A DNA stretch of 64,000 nt from Stenopsyche tienmushanensis (lineage: Eukaryota > Arthropoda > Insecta > Trichoptera > Stenopsychidae), in NCBI GenBank assembly GCA_008973525.1, contig WACJ01000294.1, positions 186,001 through 250,000 of the forward strand, given 5' to 3'. The notes under the pieces are model-generated. The model was not told the origin of the DNA and made no database searches. It saw only the letters and a program-made list of their open reading frames with translations. Shown here piece by piece: positions 32,290-44,657 of the stretch. The position numbers and the translations under genes were made by a program. The first letter of the stretch is position 1. Each line of letters opens with the position of its first letter.

Positions 32290-33312
32290 CACGCTTTAGC
32301 GGCTGGCTTGGCTGGTGCTTTGTTGGTTTTAGGAGCAGCAACCTTCTTGGGGGTGGCCGGAAGTCCGACTCTGAAACCGTTGCGGAAACGCCTTCGTACG
32401 ATCTTCAAATGACGCATGCGACCAGTTCCGGTAGTCTTCCTGCGCTTAGCCTTGACTGACCAGTTGTCTGAAATTAACAGCGCGACATTGTAGATTGAAA
32501 AGCAATAATATATTTCTGAACGATATGACGTAAAATAGAAAATGTAAGAAGTTTGTTTAAATAATAATACAAATTGTATGATTACTTTTTGTAACAAAAG
32601 TCTGATATGATATCCCTGTTAATTACAAGTAAACAATGTTTAGGACAATGCTTCTCAAACGTAACAGGTTATGATCATTTAATATGCTATGTTAACATTT
32701 TAAATTGCAAACAGATGACATTCCCATATTGTTTTACAGGATTGATAATTATGAACATAATCATAGATTAGCATTTAGTCGAGTCTTTTTGACTTATAAT
32801 GAATATCAATTATAGATTAACCAATAGTTGGTTAAGAATTGGTCGACCCTAATGTCAAATGAATATTTTCTGTCAAAAAACGTCCGGGTTCTAGTTATTA
32901 GCTGCACAGTTGTATTTGGAAAGGTTGTTAACACCAATTTATAAATGACCGCGTGAAAGATGTAATAAGTTGAAGGGTACTTACAGGAGCGCAATTTAGC
33001 AGCGGGATATCCACACTGCGCGCATTTTGATTTTTGGATATGATAAGAAGATCGGCCGCAGCGGCGACACAGCGTATGTGTCTTATTACGCCGCTTACCA
33101 AAGCTCGACGTGCCCTTCGTCTGAAACACAACAACACATCAGGATGTGCACGAAGAGGTTAACTGTTTTCTCCAGCCGTTTCGCGACAATCGGGCATCGA
33201 TTGACCGCGGAATGGCTGAGAACCACCATCTTAATGATAAACGCATATTTTTCGATGTGTGATTATTTCTATAACAGCGGATAATATCGGATTAGTCTTT
33301 GACGCTCACCAT
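32289..33312 (-). CDS. RpL37: 60S ribosomal protein L37 (eL37)
   Basis: eL37 is a zinc-binding protein of the large cytosolic ribosomal subunit. Coding exons are 33310-33312 (ATG only), 32985-33120 and 32289-32467, giving 105 residues against about 97 in mammals. The sequence reads [58 protein letters not shown] and [19 protein letters not shown]. The zinc site is C-x2-C...C-x2-C (CRRC, CAQC). The tail is Ala/Lys/Pro-rich and longer than usual. Donors are ATG|GTGAGC and TCCT|GTAAGT, acceptors TTTCAG; phases agree (0 and 1). Introns are 189 and 517 nt. I found no convincing snoRNA in them. Confidence 0.96.
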
Positions 33313-33335
33313 GTTTGCGGCACCACCTCAGAAAG
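33313..33335 (-). promoter_or_regulatory. Probable 5'TOP leader of RpL37
   Basis: Just upstream of the ATG the minus strand has a pyrimidine run CTTTCT starting at 33335. Ribosomal-protein mRNAs typically start at such a C within a pyrimidine tract, which would give a leader of about 23 nt. The transcription start is inferred, not seen. Confidence 0.4.
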
Positions 33336-33954
33336 AACTTGTAGAGAGGTGTTGCCAGGGTACACAATTTTCGGATGCTTTTTTACTTCTAATAACACTA
33401 TAATTTCTGGCCATATCGACGGTTGAAAATTAAGTTGTGATTAAAATATAAACAAAAAGTAAAAATCAGCAAATTTGAAACATACAGAAACTTTAAAAAA
33501 TAATCGACTACATTGGTAATTAATTTAAAATACTTTTTTAATAACCTCTGTTTCGTATAAAATATTAAGATACATTTTATGCTTACATACATTTGCAAAT
33601 GATTAAATAAAATTAATATTATATCAACGATAAAAAATATAGATACAGACGTAATATAAAACGACACGGATAAATTAAATGTTATTTCTATTTTACCTTT
33701 ATATATATTTTTTGTTAAAATATTTAGATACAATAAGAAAATAATTAACGAGGAAAAAGGTAAATCACTAGAAAATTAAACCGATCATATTACTAAACAA
33801 CGAGGTTTATTTGATTTAAATATCATATTTAAATCGAAAAATTATATCAATTACCACGGGCGAAAATGTAAATCGATTTTTTTCATATGGTAGCCCAGAT
33901 CTGTCATTTGCTCTTCGAAATATATAACCTAAGTTCAAGAATCTCGCTTTGAAG
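33336..33954. other. Shared upstream region between RpL37 and mRpL20
   Basis: These genes are divergent with about 640 bp between their start codons, so the interval probably holds both promoters. It is AT-rich from 33400 on; no element could be named. Confidence 0.4.
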
Positions 33955-34410
33955 ATGGTCTTCCAAACCATGATGATGATGATCCGATCGAGAGGTCCGG
34001 ATGAGTTTTGGCGAAAGCGGCGCATTTACCGTTTAGCAGCGCATTTCAAAGGACGGAGGCGCAACATTTATTCGATAGCGGTGCGCGCTGTCCACCGGGC
34101 GCTCGTCTATGCGACGAAGAGTCGCAAGCTAAAGAAGGTGGACGCTGCCGAGTTGTGGACGACACGTTTCAACGCAGCTGCCATCGAGAACAACGTCACT
34201 CCGATAGCTTTTCGAGACGGCATCGAAAAGGCCGGAACTCTGCTCAACCGAAAAGCTCTCGCAGAGCTCGCCGTTTGGGAGCCACGCACCTTCGAGGCGC
34301 TCGCTGCCGTCGCCGATTGCGAAGCCGCCAAGACAGGAAAAAGTGCCGCCCCTAGCAATCCCACCGGAAGAGATCATCGCTTCTCTGTATTCTTTAAGGG
34401 AATTTTGTGA
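33955..34410 (+). CDS. mRpL20: Mitochondrial ribosomal protein bL20m
   Basis: This 151-residue, intronless gene encodes a protein of the large mitochondrial ribosomal subunit that binds rRNA early in assembly. The start is the ATG of MVFQTMMMMIRSRGPDEFWR; the upstream TTG is not a plausible start. Family blocks are RSRGPDEFWRKRRIYRLAAH, FKGRRRNIYSIAVRAVHRAL, VYATKSRKLKK and LLNRKALAELAVWEP. The basic N-terminal segment serves import and rRNA contact. The length is near the human protein (149). The C-terminal GKSAAPSNPTGRDHRF stretch is not conserved in what I know of the family. An AATAAA lies near 34588. Confidence 0.93.
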   Translation: MVFQTMMMMIRSRGPDEFWRKRRIYRLAAHFKGRRRNIYSIAVRAVHRALVYATKSRKLKKVDAAELWTTRFNAAAIENNVTPIAFRDGIEKAGTLLNRKALAELAVWEPRTFEALAAVADCEAAKTGKSAAPSNPTGRDHRFSVFFKGIL

Positions 34411-35584
34411 AATCTACAATTCCATAAGGCGAGACAAAACCTGAGCATTTATATCTGATAAATTCAATCAGATCAAGTTGCGAAACTTCTTTCATATACA
34501 TATGCAATAAGAATTCATTCAATTATAAATGACATGAATTAGATATTGTATTTATAGTTGTGTATAGTTATTATAAGATGTTTAGAATAAAATTATTAAA
34601 AAACATGTTTTTAATTCATTGCATATTTAAAATCTGTAGATTTCACACAGTATAGTATTATCATATGTTCATTTTAGTATAGATACATTTAGGTTTGTTG
34701 ATTTCTAAATTAGAGTGAATTAATTTAGGAGGATGTGATTTTAAAAATAATATAAATATATACACATGGGTGATAGATTTCTATAAAAGCAAAATGGTTG
34801 CCGTGGGTCTCATAAAATCAGAACAGCCTCTTAAATATGAAATGCAGTTCAGTGATGGAATTAACACTAGATGCAATATGAGTTTGGAGGCCACGTTGGA
34901 ACCAAGCGGTGATGAATCGAGATCTGAGGCAATCAAAAATGCCTATTGAGACTTCGTGCTTACGTACTATGTAGTACAAGGGGCATTATCAATACTTGAA
35001 ACGCGCTGTATGTCAGTTAGAGATCCCCGTAGATTCTGTGAATTGTCGTAAGACTCGTTTCGTCACTGTTTGGTCCCAGGAAGGCCTTCTAAATTAACTT
35101 TGCTTCTAGGGTCTCTTAATAGGTTGAAGTCTGGAGGACTCGCATGTGAGTCTTCATTGGTTCCAATTTGTGCTGTCCGGCTCCAGCTAAGACCTTAACT
35201 TATTAATTACTAAATTCACCACTGGTGATAATTCTATACTTGGATCCTTGTTTATGTTTATGGGAGGTTTGAAATGTTGGATAGAGGTAAAAATTTTATT
35301 CTAATTTTGCCTCAACTAAAATATGCAATTGAATACCAGTTTTTAACGTAATTAATGGATATAATTTTAACGTAAATATTACAGAAATAATTGAATTCAA
35401 ATAAAATGGTATTATACTATTTTATTTTTTGATAATATACATTTAACATCTTGTATTACTAAATTAAATAATCACATAAAAATCATATTTAAATGCTAAA
35501 TAATACATGAAATGGTTGAAGTCATATATAATAAAGCTACAAAGAAATATTTTATTAACTTTTTTTCAATGTCGGCTAAACTTT
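34411..35584. other. Intergenic, one small unrecognised ORF
   Basis: A 51-codon plus-strand ORF at 34794-34949 (MVAVGLIKSEQPLKYEMQFS onward, TGA) has no recognisable family and no clear promoter. It may be chance, or a remnant of a gene. The stretch 34990-35210 is less AT-rich but shows nothing definite. Confidence 0.25.
35551..35556 (-). terminator. AATAAA polyadenylation signal of the PET117-like gene
   Basis: The minus strand has AATAAAATATTTC about 30 nt after the stop codon. Confidence 0.5.
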
Positions 35585-36026
35585 TCATGTGGTATTCGAT
35601 GAATTACTTTTATTTTCCATATCTTTTAATGCTTTAGTAAGCTCGATTTGTTGATTTAGCATGTATATATTTTCTATTTTACGTCGTTCTTGTCGTGCAA
35701 TATCTTTGATCACTCCATCGTGTAATACTTCCCTATAAATAAAACAAGGAGCATTTTTATATATTTTATAATTTGAATGACACAATATAAAATATCTATG
35801 GTTTTCAAGTCCATTTTTATATAATATACTCTCAATAATATCTGGGGGATATAATCATATAAATATAATGTTTTTGTTTAATATTGTATATAAATATATT
35901 GAAAGTCTCGATTATATAACCAAAGAGATTATACCTATCGGCGTATTGGCGGTAATGTACGTAAAATATAGTCGATGCAGTTCCTATACATGCCGTCCAT
36001 AGAGTAATCCTCGAGGCCAGAGACAT
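35585..36026 (-). CDS. PET117-like cytochrome c oxidase assembly factor
   Basis: PET117 is a small inner-membrane-associated mitochondrial protein needed for assembly of complex IV. Exon 1 is 35935-36026, exon 2 is 35585-35732, and the encoded protein has 79 residues, close to the human length (81). It starts MSLASRITLWTACIGTASTI with a single N-terminal hydrophobic segment (about residues 7-23), then FYVHYRQYADRE, and the family core VLHDGVIKDIARQERRKIEN, IYMLNQQIELTKALKDME. The donor AG|GTATAA and acceptor TTATAG join in phase (AG|G = Arg). The Ser/Asn tail after the core is variable. Identity rests on the (L/H)DGVI(R/K)DI-x-RQ-x-RK-x-EN core. Confidence 0.85.
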
Positions 36027-37265
36027 GATTGTAATTCTTTAATGACTGTTTTTATTTCATAATATTAAGGCAAATGTTTCTATTATAGTAAACAAAGCAA
36101 TATTAGGTTATGTGTGCTCGACACTACAATGACAGTACGTTTTATTTTTAATTTTTGGCCTTGATACATGTTTATATGGCCAGATAAATTTTAATATTTT
36201 TTAAACAAAAAAGAGAACGATTATTTGTATTTACAGATATTAATTTTAATATATTTTTAAGTGTTTTTAAAAGTATGAAAAGATTATGCTATGCATACAA
36301 ATAGTATTTTATCGTTGATAAAATGATTTTTTTAAAAAGTTTTGGAACTTGTGACGCAAGAACCAAATTTGTCTTTTAGATAAAAATAAATTTAAGGCAA
36401 AAATATAGGGAGTACTATTAGTATTAGTTTAACTTTATTTTTGATTTCCGTAGTTTAAATATATATAAATAATTATATGAATCACTTTGTATAATAAAAT
36501 TTATTTCATAGTAAAAAAATACATTAACATACAGTAATACTGTAAGAACTAGTAAAAAAATAGTAACAAAACAGTATTTATAATATATATATGTACAAGA
36601 TACTCTTAAAAGTAAAAGATTTCAATCTGATCAGATACGTGTTTTTTAACGCTCATTGTAAATCTTTTTAAAAAATAACAATGTAATAAAACATACAATT
36701 TAAAGTCTTAAAAAATTGTAAACATCTGCTTATTAAAGCATATTCCAAATTATCTATTAGCCTTTTAGTGCTTTTAAACATATGAATTAATGAGACAAAA
36801 AAATGCTTTTGCCTGTGATGAATCCTTTAAATTTTATGATAATTTTTGTGATACATTAATTTGTAAACAAACACACTCTGAGAGTTGTTTCAGTAAATAT
36901 TATTACGCATAACAAATAATTGACCTTAATATAATTGGCAATTTAACTATGGCTAAGTAAAAACTCTAAAGCTAGTCGCAATTTCCTAAATATGTTATTA
37001 AATAAAAGCTAAAAATTCCTTACATAGTAGGAATCGAATCACAGAAACCCGTTAACTTAATTTTAATCAAGAGTTTATCGGCGTTTTCATAAAATAGTGT
37101 TCACATGCCGAGACACGTATTTCATTATACAATAAATGCTTTCAAACGTTGATAGACTAGTCATTGTAAAAGAATAATGAAGTCCTTTGTCATTAAGAAT
37201 AATGTGGAATTCAAGTCATGTGTTACGTTTAAAGATACTTATTTCACTATCTACATAAATTATCA
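36027..37265. other. Intergenic, AT-rich, no feature recognised
   Basis: This spans the promoter side of the PET117-like gene and the 3' side of the lipase gene. No reading frame or repeat was recognised. Confidence 0.3.
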
Positions 37266-40200
37266 TTAAAGCGAACATCTATCGTAGAAATTTGCAGATC
37301 CTCTGTTTGGTATCTCGGCAAATTCTCTTTTGAGCGAACAAAGTTTGCTTCTGAAGTCTATATTGCGTTTGCTGAAATTAAAATAAATACATTTTATTTA
37401 AACAGATCAATTATTGTTAATAAATTAGTAAATAAATCATTTTTATACCCTCGCGTCGGTAGTTCCATTTCATCGACGGCAACGGATTTAACATATAAAT
37501 GATCATTACACCAGAATAAACAAAGTGATCTTGGTTCTAATACGTTCATGTCATATTCCCAAGCTAATTCCACCTGAAAAATAATCATAATTTAATAATA
37601 GTCAAAATAAAATGCCGTAAATGCAGTGTATGCATCGAATAATAACACTTGCTTTTCTAATTTTGCCTCCTAAATCCATAGGATGAGTGACAACGGCAGT
37701 ATGCGTCGTTCCATGTTCAAGTCTGTTGAAAATATCAGCAAATATAGATTTACCAGTGAATTAAATTTATGAACAAACATAGCCGATATTACATACCTGA
37801 CGTAGTTATTTGGCGTTAAATCTAAACCTCTTATCACGCCACGATCGGAATGCAAACTTGCTTTTAAAAATCCCTGTAAATCATTAATAATAAAACTCGC
37901 TTACAATATCATTATATCAATTATAACAGTGTTTAATAAATACTTACTTGAACCCATGATTCGGCTCCTTTTGGATGTGCTAAATGTATTGTGATCCGAT
38001 AATGTCTTTCTGTAATAATTATTTTAATATATGTGAACGTTTATCGATATTAAATATATTTGATTGTATAACGTATATAATTTAATGTTAAACGTACGAC
38101 AATATGGATAGTCTTTCCCAGTGGACATGAAGTATTTAGCGCCTAGATTTTCTTTTGTATTGGTCGGCGTTACTTCATTCTCTGATTGATTTCCTCTGAG
38201 CGTTATTAAGCCCGGAGAACTATCCGCATGGAAGCTATAAATTATGTTTTTGATTAATATATACATACATGTGTCAAGAGATTGAAATGGTTATATTGAT
38301 AAATTGATATTTTACCCCATGATAGCACAACCTTGCGCGCAATTGAAACATTTTCCAGCCAAAAAGTGTTGATAAGATGGACACTGGTGACCTAATATTT
38401 AATAAGAATGCTTTTATAAGTTATCTATTGTTTTAAGATGTATTTAAAAAAAGAAATATTTATATAATTACCGATATATGGACATTTTCCATTGATAGAG
38501 TCTATGAATAATTTGATTGCTCTAACGTGATTGCATGCAACCAATACTCTTGAAGCTTCTTCGAGTCCTTGCCGTACTAGAGTCAATGGCACTAATGGTC
38601 CTGCGGCCAATTCGCAACCGGGTTGTTCTTTTCCATCGTTCGGGTAGAAATCCAAATGTCCAACGGGTTGTGACATGCCGTAACCTGATAGCGGAACAAA
38701 ATCTGTGCCATGTTGATCAGTATTACTTTTTAAATGAAAATGGTTTTATATTATGAATGGTGACTAATGAAGATGAAACGTTTTTAAATATAAGTTTTTT
38801 CTTCCATTTTAATAAATATCATAATAACGGCCAAGAAATTACCCAACAACAAAATGCTTTTGCCATCCGTGTGTATGATGTCTACGAAATTTGCATCGCC
38901 GGGATCAAGACGAACGTGAGGACCCATTCCTTGGAAATAAGGTTCCGCCGGATCCAAGCCAGTGAATTCTTCCTACTCCCTAAAAGTTAAATTGTACATT
39001 GTTAATGCATAATTTTAGATTGTTATTTAAATTGCACACGGCAAATATTATTACCTCTACTTTTTCTCCGGCGTATCCAGCGGTATGAGCCCCCAATGAA
39101 TGCCCTATAATATGTACGTCCCCGGGATTTAATCCATGATATTTCTGAAAATTTCAAGCGTCAATATTATACAATGATTTAAAATTTCATGATTTAAAAG
39201 GTATAAATTTGCCAATTAGCATCGGTCATGATTATCATCTCGGCTGGTAAAAAAATATCTCACGTTCTAAACGTGAAGTATGTGATTATCTATGTGTTTT
39301 AAGAATGCTCTGGTAATTTTATACACGAGCATTTTAACGTGTACAGGTAATAGACAAATTCTTGAGCAAAATGATTGTGGAATGTTAAGTACTTTTTATT
39401 TTTTACATTATGAATGATCTCATCTTGAAAGCATCCAATTAGTTCTATGAAATCTTAAGTTGTTTTTTTATAATTGAATTATTTCTCATATCTGTCTGAC
39501 CTGAAGCTGTAAAAGGAAATGTGCCACTTCCAGTCCTACAAGTCTAGTATTTGCCGTAGCTTGAGTATAAAGTGGAAGACTACCACCGGCCCAGTCTACT
39601 ATGACGATGTTGTAATCTCCGTGCTTTGCCAGTTCATCTTTCATTTCACTGACCTGAAAATAATATTTATTTGTATTCAATGGGTTTAATGAGATTTTTA
39701 TTGATAAGATTTCATGCTATAAATTAGTTCATATATTATAATATTTAACATTTATGTTGGTATATTAAAAATACTATTTGTTTATTCATATTAAATATTT
39801 TGGAATGTTTTATTGGAGTCATCCAGAAAGTAAGCTTACATTTATGTAGGATCGAGAATTTATGTAGGGCCGTAACAAAGGTGTGGCAAAACAGGCGCCT
39901 GCCACGGGCGCAACTGTACTTGGGGCGCAAAACGCAGAATACCGACCCAATCAAGAGTTGTACATTCTTCGGACAACTTTATTAATGAGAGTTCATAGTC
40001 ATTCTGTAGACATCTTCAGGTATGGCGTCCCATCGTGAGGTGCTCATTCGTCATATCAGCGATCCGAAAAGCAGACTGATTGGACATATACATCTTGTGG
40101 CTACTCCGTCCTCTTTAAGGGCTTTTTACGGCATTTTCTATAATCTGTACGATCATGGAAGCTCCCTCAGAGGTTAACTTACATAGACAGCTCGCACCAA

Positions 40201-41244
40201 ATGAGGTCACGGACGAATCTAGTCTTCCGCCCAACCATAAAATCTATATTATTAATTTATGCTGCTATCTTAACTAGTTTTTTAGTTATTTTTAGATGAA
40301 ACATCATCACAACGCTATGACTGATAGTGTCTTATTCTTTGCATCATCATGAGTATCAGTAGAGTCTTCACATCACCACCATAAACTTCCATGAGCTTTC
40401 GATGGATATTCGCGGTGGTATTGTTCTGTAAACGTAAAGCGCGCGATGACTTCTCCATGGGAAGAATTTACTGTGACTGGACAAAATGGCCGACAAACAC
40501 GCGGAACCAAGCAAACCCTCCCAGGCTCAGGAACTCATTTCTAGATGACCATAGCATGTTTATAATATTACTCACCCAATTTGATAAAGGAGTATCAATG
40601 AATCCGTGAATAATAATTTTCGTCGGCCTTTCCGGGCTAAAATTTGATTTTGTAATTGTTTTATTGACGTTTGGATTCAGTATCTGCCCTTCTAAGGGAT
40701 TTCTCTTCGTATACAATATGAATCTGAAATGTTCAAATATAAATACAATAAAACGGGCTATGAAATGTGTTTTCTAATAATAAATGATAACAATTTTACC
40801 TTGTGTTTATAACGGATCTTGGCAAAGGAAAAATGTTTATCGGCCTGTGTATCAAATGATACCATCTTCTTGTGATATTGAGACATCCTATTTCATCATA
40901 GCATCTGGACTCATTTTCAACTGCGGCCATTAAAAAATTAATTATTGACAAACATTGTATATGAGTGATGATTATTTCATGTGTTTACAAATGAATACAG
41001 TACGTGCGAATGCTTCGAGAGATATTTAATTAATGTACGATTACTTGTGCAATGTAGGAAAAAATAGAGCATAAAAAGCGGGAATCCGAATAGACTTACA
41101 TGGTAACCAAGGCAAGTTGACTTCTATCCGATCAGCTCTAGCCCAGTTGAACGAATCTAATATGCCGGCGCTGGACAATTTTCCAACTAAAGCCGTCCAC
41201 GCCAAAAGAATCCGGACTAGGCTTAATTTAGAAGTATCGCCCAT
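37266..41244 (-). CDS. Secreted lipase with PLAT domain (pancreatic-lipase family), 14 exons
   Basis: It is a triacylglycerol/phospholipase-type alpha/beta hydrolase of the animal pancreatic-lipase family, probably secreted. Exons: 41100-41244, 40800-40920, 40576-40723, 39501-39653, 39055-39144, 38843-38972, 38472-38684, 38316-38391, 38098-38234, 37948-38009, 37797-37873, 37647-37722, 37449-37573, 37266-37371. They total 1,659 nt (552 residues) with consistent phases. The N-terminus ([20 protein letters not shown]) is a likely signal peptide. The catalytic triad is Ser205 ([15 protein letters not shown]), Asp226 ([12 protein letters not shown]) and His315 (CNHVRA). PLAT starts near residue 405 ([19 protein letters not shown]). 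[11 protein letters not shown] gives a cysteine pair and an N-glycosylation sequon. The donor of exon 12 (AGT|GTTATT) is weak. Intron 3 holds a family A repeat. Confidence 0.93.
39865..40255 (+). repeat. Dispersed repeat family A, copy 3, in lipase intron 3
   Basis: The copy starts AGGGCCGTAACAAAGG, with GGCGCCTGCCACGGGCGC, CGCAGAATACCGACCC, the GCGATCCGAAAAGCAGACTG core, GGGCTTTTTACGGCATTTTC and the CAAATGAGGTCAC right segment. It explains the size of this intron, the longest in the gene. Confidence 0.78.
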
Positions 41245-41964
41245 TTCGATTCCTGGAAAAATAACAGACTAGATTAATTTCATCAGATAATACTGGAATT
41301 AAATTGATTATAAAAATGACATTTATATATTTTGAATTTAAATAGTTTGTGCATTTGTTAATAGAGGCGTGACGATCGCTCATATAAAAACTTGTCGTAT
41401 TATAATCGTTTTTTTACACTGGCAACATTATCGTTTGACGTTTAGATATTGAAACGTCAAAATGATATCGTTTGATTTAAACCATAGACTCTCAACTTTT
41501 TTTGGGCCTATTAGCACCTTTTTGCAAAAAACACTGATTCTCATTCTTTTTTTGTGGAAGAGTTTTTGTAAATTACCGGCGATTCATAATATTTTTGAAA
41601 AGAATTGGCTTAATCTTATAAACGATTTATTAATTAATTAGTTTCTTAAATGTTGACAGTTGAATGAATTTTGCGAATTAAAGGATGAATATGCTGTTTT
41701 TTTTTAAGAATATGAGGAAAAAGTGACATACTTAATGAATTTACAGGGAAATTTAATTTTTTCAGAAAGTAAGCCTACCATTTAATTTGAATGTTAACAA
41801 TGCCACACTTTATATCCAGTTGGAATTAATAAATTTAATGTTGAAGAATTAATTTACTGAAAAAATAATAATACACTTTTATGCCCAGTTACATCCAGAA
41901 ATATTTAAACATTTTCTGGATAATACACAGAAATATTTGGTATTGTTTTCATCTTCTAATATAT
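41245..41964. other. Upstream of the lipase gene, no feature recognised
   Basis: Probably the promoter or leader region of the lipase; no element could be named. Confidence 0.3.
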
Positions 41965-42085
41965 GAAAAATAATCTTTGTTTGTTCATATTTGATGCGCT
42001 CCCATACAGTTCATCCGATTGCGATAAAACTTTGTCCACTTATTGTGAAGGATTGCGCAAATAATATAGGCATAGTCTAATATAC
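41965..42085 (+). repeat. Dispersed repeat family C, copy 5
   Basis: It contains TTTGTTTGTTCATATTTGAT, then GTTCATCCGATTGCGATAAA, AAGGATTGCGCAAATAATAT and AGGCATAGTCTAATATA. It closely matches 10630-10745. Confidence 0.65.
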
Positions 42086-43204
42086 AAAAATTTAAAATTT
42101 GTTCAGTTAGTATACAATGAAAAACAATGACAATATTAATGTGTTGCTAGAAGTTTTCAGCTAAATATGAAGATGGAAATACAATGAAAAACATCTTTAA
42201 TGTAACCTCAAATCCCCATTTTGATCTCTCCAGCGCAGAGCCTTCGTTGGAAACCCATTATTTACACAAGGCAAGAACAAAAACATTTTTTTCCAAAGGC
42301 ATTTTATAGGATCAATGTTCTTGAAATTGTACAAAATTAGCCACAATCTTTATTGCCGTTCTTGGGAGTAAAAACTCAATGGATTACGTGCCAAGCTCAA
42401 TGTAAAAATTATCTCATCCGAGTGTATACAAATTATTTTTTGCGGTTCAACAGTAACAACTTCATCGGCCGCGACCATTATTTTCCATTACGAGAATTAT
42501 TTAACGCGAAACGCCATAAAATAATAAAAACCCAAATTAATTGCATTCATTCGATTTCGTCCGTGAGAAAATTACGACGGTAATAAATGAAACCGCTCAT
42601 TACGACGCTACTTCCAAAACCAATATGATCACTTTCGAGAAAATTGTTTGATTGCCTCTGAGCCAAACAAAAAACGCGAAAAACGACGGAGAAAGTCAAT
42701 TCGTAAGGTTCACGGTCTCGTAGGACTTGTGAGCCGATTTGACCGAATTAAAAATTTCATTGACCGTACAATTTTTTCTCGTTCGAATCAAATAATGTAC
42801 TTATATCGAGTCGGAAGTCGAAATTGATGAATAGGGTCTTGAGTGACAAGACAATCAATGGAGCCGGCCCGTAATGTCATCAATCAATATTTTATGACAC
42901 TAAAACGTACCGTGTTGTGGATGACATATTAAAAAATATCTCATTACGTATTAATATTGATAGGTATTGAGGTTGCTTTAACTTTCTGATTTGATGTGCA
43001 TTATATAAAATGAAAATACGATTCGACCGAAATAGATCTATGAGAATCGAATCCTAATGAGCCGACGAAAATTCATTTGCAGAATTGACATCGAAATTAT
43101 ATCATGGAAAATAATTTGATTTGTAGATAGTTGATATTGTTAATCATAGGAAAATAGGCAAAATCTGCATTGATACATTAATTTTACAATATGTTTTTCT
43201 TATA
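42086..43204. other. Intergenic, no gene recognised
   Basis: A 76-codon plus frame at 42353-42583 has no recognisable motif. No repeat or RNA gene was seen. Confidence 0.3.
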
Positions 43205-43335
43205 ACAAACAAATAGCGTCTGCAGACTGTTACCACTTCACCATAAACATCTTTGATTGTTTTACTGGCTTTTATGGCAAGGTTTCAAAATACGCGAATA
43301 CTTTTCGATACCCCTAATAATTGAATTTTCTAAAA
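43205..43335 (-). mobile_element. 5' end fragment of a mariner
   Basis: Reading the minus strand it begins TTAGGGGTATCGAAAAGTAT and continues into [16 protein letters not shown], the same helix-turn-helix region as the copy at 3010-3765. It shows that the two belong to one family whose terminus is TTAGGG...AAAAGTATTCG. Nothing downstream of the first 130 bp remains. Confidence 0.7.
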
Positions 43336-43993
43336 TATCATAACTCTTTAACAAGTCAACATATTAAAACCAAATTTGGAATGTATTTTTGAATAGTTTG
43401 TTTTAAAGTTAATGGTAAAATGATTGAAAACCAAACTGTGGCTCGCGTAGACATAAAAAAACCCCAGAAATATGCTAAGAAGAACCGAATGTACATATTG
43501 ATTAAATATAAATCAATAAAATATTGTTTTCAGTAAGAGTAACGTTTTTTGTTATAAAAACTTGCACTAGCATTTATATTATATGATTCGAGACACTGAC
43601 TCTAAATTGTAGCAATTTTTTGCTTGTTTACTTTTGACGGATTGTAAACAACGAGATTTGCAAAAAATCTTAGAAGGCCATTAGGAATGATGAATATGCA
43701 TGCGAAAGTCGATTGATGGCAAGAAAAATTGACAATGAAAAAAATAATTCTCTAAAAAAACAGTGCTATTTCAGGTAGGCTGACATTTGTATGCATAAAA
43801 TGAACAAAAATCATTCGTCTACAAATTTTAAGTTGCTTTCATTGACCCAAAAACTGTTTTTTTTGCAAGTTTTGATCCTTACTAACAAGATTTAACTTAA
43901 ATATAATATTGATGATATCTCTATAAAACATACAGTGCCGCTCAAAACTGTTCAAATGTTTTCCAAACGCTTCTCAAACGCATTATCAAATGT

Positions 43994-44600
43994 ATTAGGG
44001 TGTCCCTTAAGTTTCTTTCGTTTTCATATTAAGAAAAAAATAAACAATGTATTAAATAATTTATTGAATAATATATGATCCATTCTGTTCTATTACCTTT
44101 ATCCGTCTCTCCGAAAGCCTCATAATGCTATCTTGCTAAAATTTCCCAGGCTTGTTGGCAAAATATTGATCAAGGTACATTTTTATATCATTTTTTGAAT
44201 TAAAATTTTTACCACGTAAAGAATTTTTCAATGAAATAAATAAATAATAATCTGAAGGGGCAATGTCCGGAGAGTATGGAGGATGAGGTAAAACACCCCA
44301 GTCAAATGATAATAATTTATTTCTGACGAGCAAAGACACATGAGGTCTGGCGTTATCGTGATGAAAAACAACGCCTCGTCTGTTCGCTAAATCTGGCCGT
44401 TTTCTGGCAATTGCAGCCTTTAGATTGTCTAGTTGGAAGCAATATTTTGTAGAATTCATCGTTTTACCCTCCTGAAGTAGCTCATAATAAACTACCCTCC
44501 TTCCAGTCCTACCTAAATGCATAGTAAAACTTTTTTTGGATGTAGGTCAGGTTTAGCTGAAGTAAAGCTTCTGTACCCTTGGTCCGATAGCGTTTACGTT
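43994..44600 (-). mobile_element. Mariner C-terminal half with an intact 128-codon frame
   Basis: The open frame 44136-44522 carries RRVVYYELLQEGKTMNSTKY, CFQLDNLKAAIARKRPDLAN, VVFHHDNARPHVSLLVRNKL, the second catalytic Asp, and HPPYSPDIAPSDYYLFISLK, the third. It ends LDQYFANKPGKF. Upstream, SAKPDLHPKKVLLCI continues in another frame, so there is a frameshift near 44525. The right terminal repeat is TTAGGGTGTCCCTTAAGTTT at 43997. The N-terminal half and left end are absent. Confidence 0.9.
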
Positions 44601-44634
44601 GGATATTCTCATATGAACGCAGAGTACATTTAAT

Positions 44635-44657
44635 GAACCGGCGCGCCGTGCCGGTTC
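44635..44657. repeat. GC-rich palindrome
   Basis: GAACCGGC and GCCGGTTC flank GCGCCGT, an 8-bp perfect stem in AT-rich surroundings. A related word (TTCCGGCGTGCT) at 44658 has an inverse counterpart AGTACGCCGGAA at 45480, so it may belong to a transposon end. Confidence 0.45.

Noticed and set aside
34107..34377. Frames on both strands overlapping mRpL20
   Set aside because: They are shadows of the mRpL20 coding sequence in other frames.
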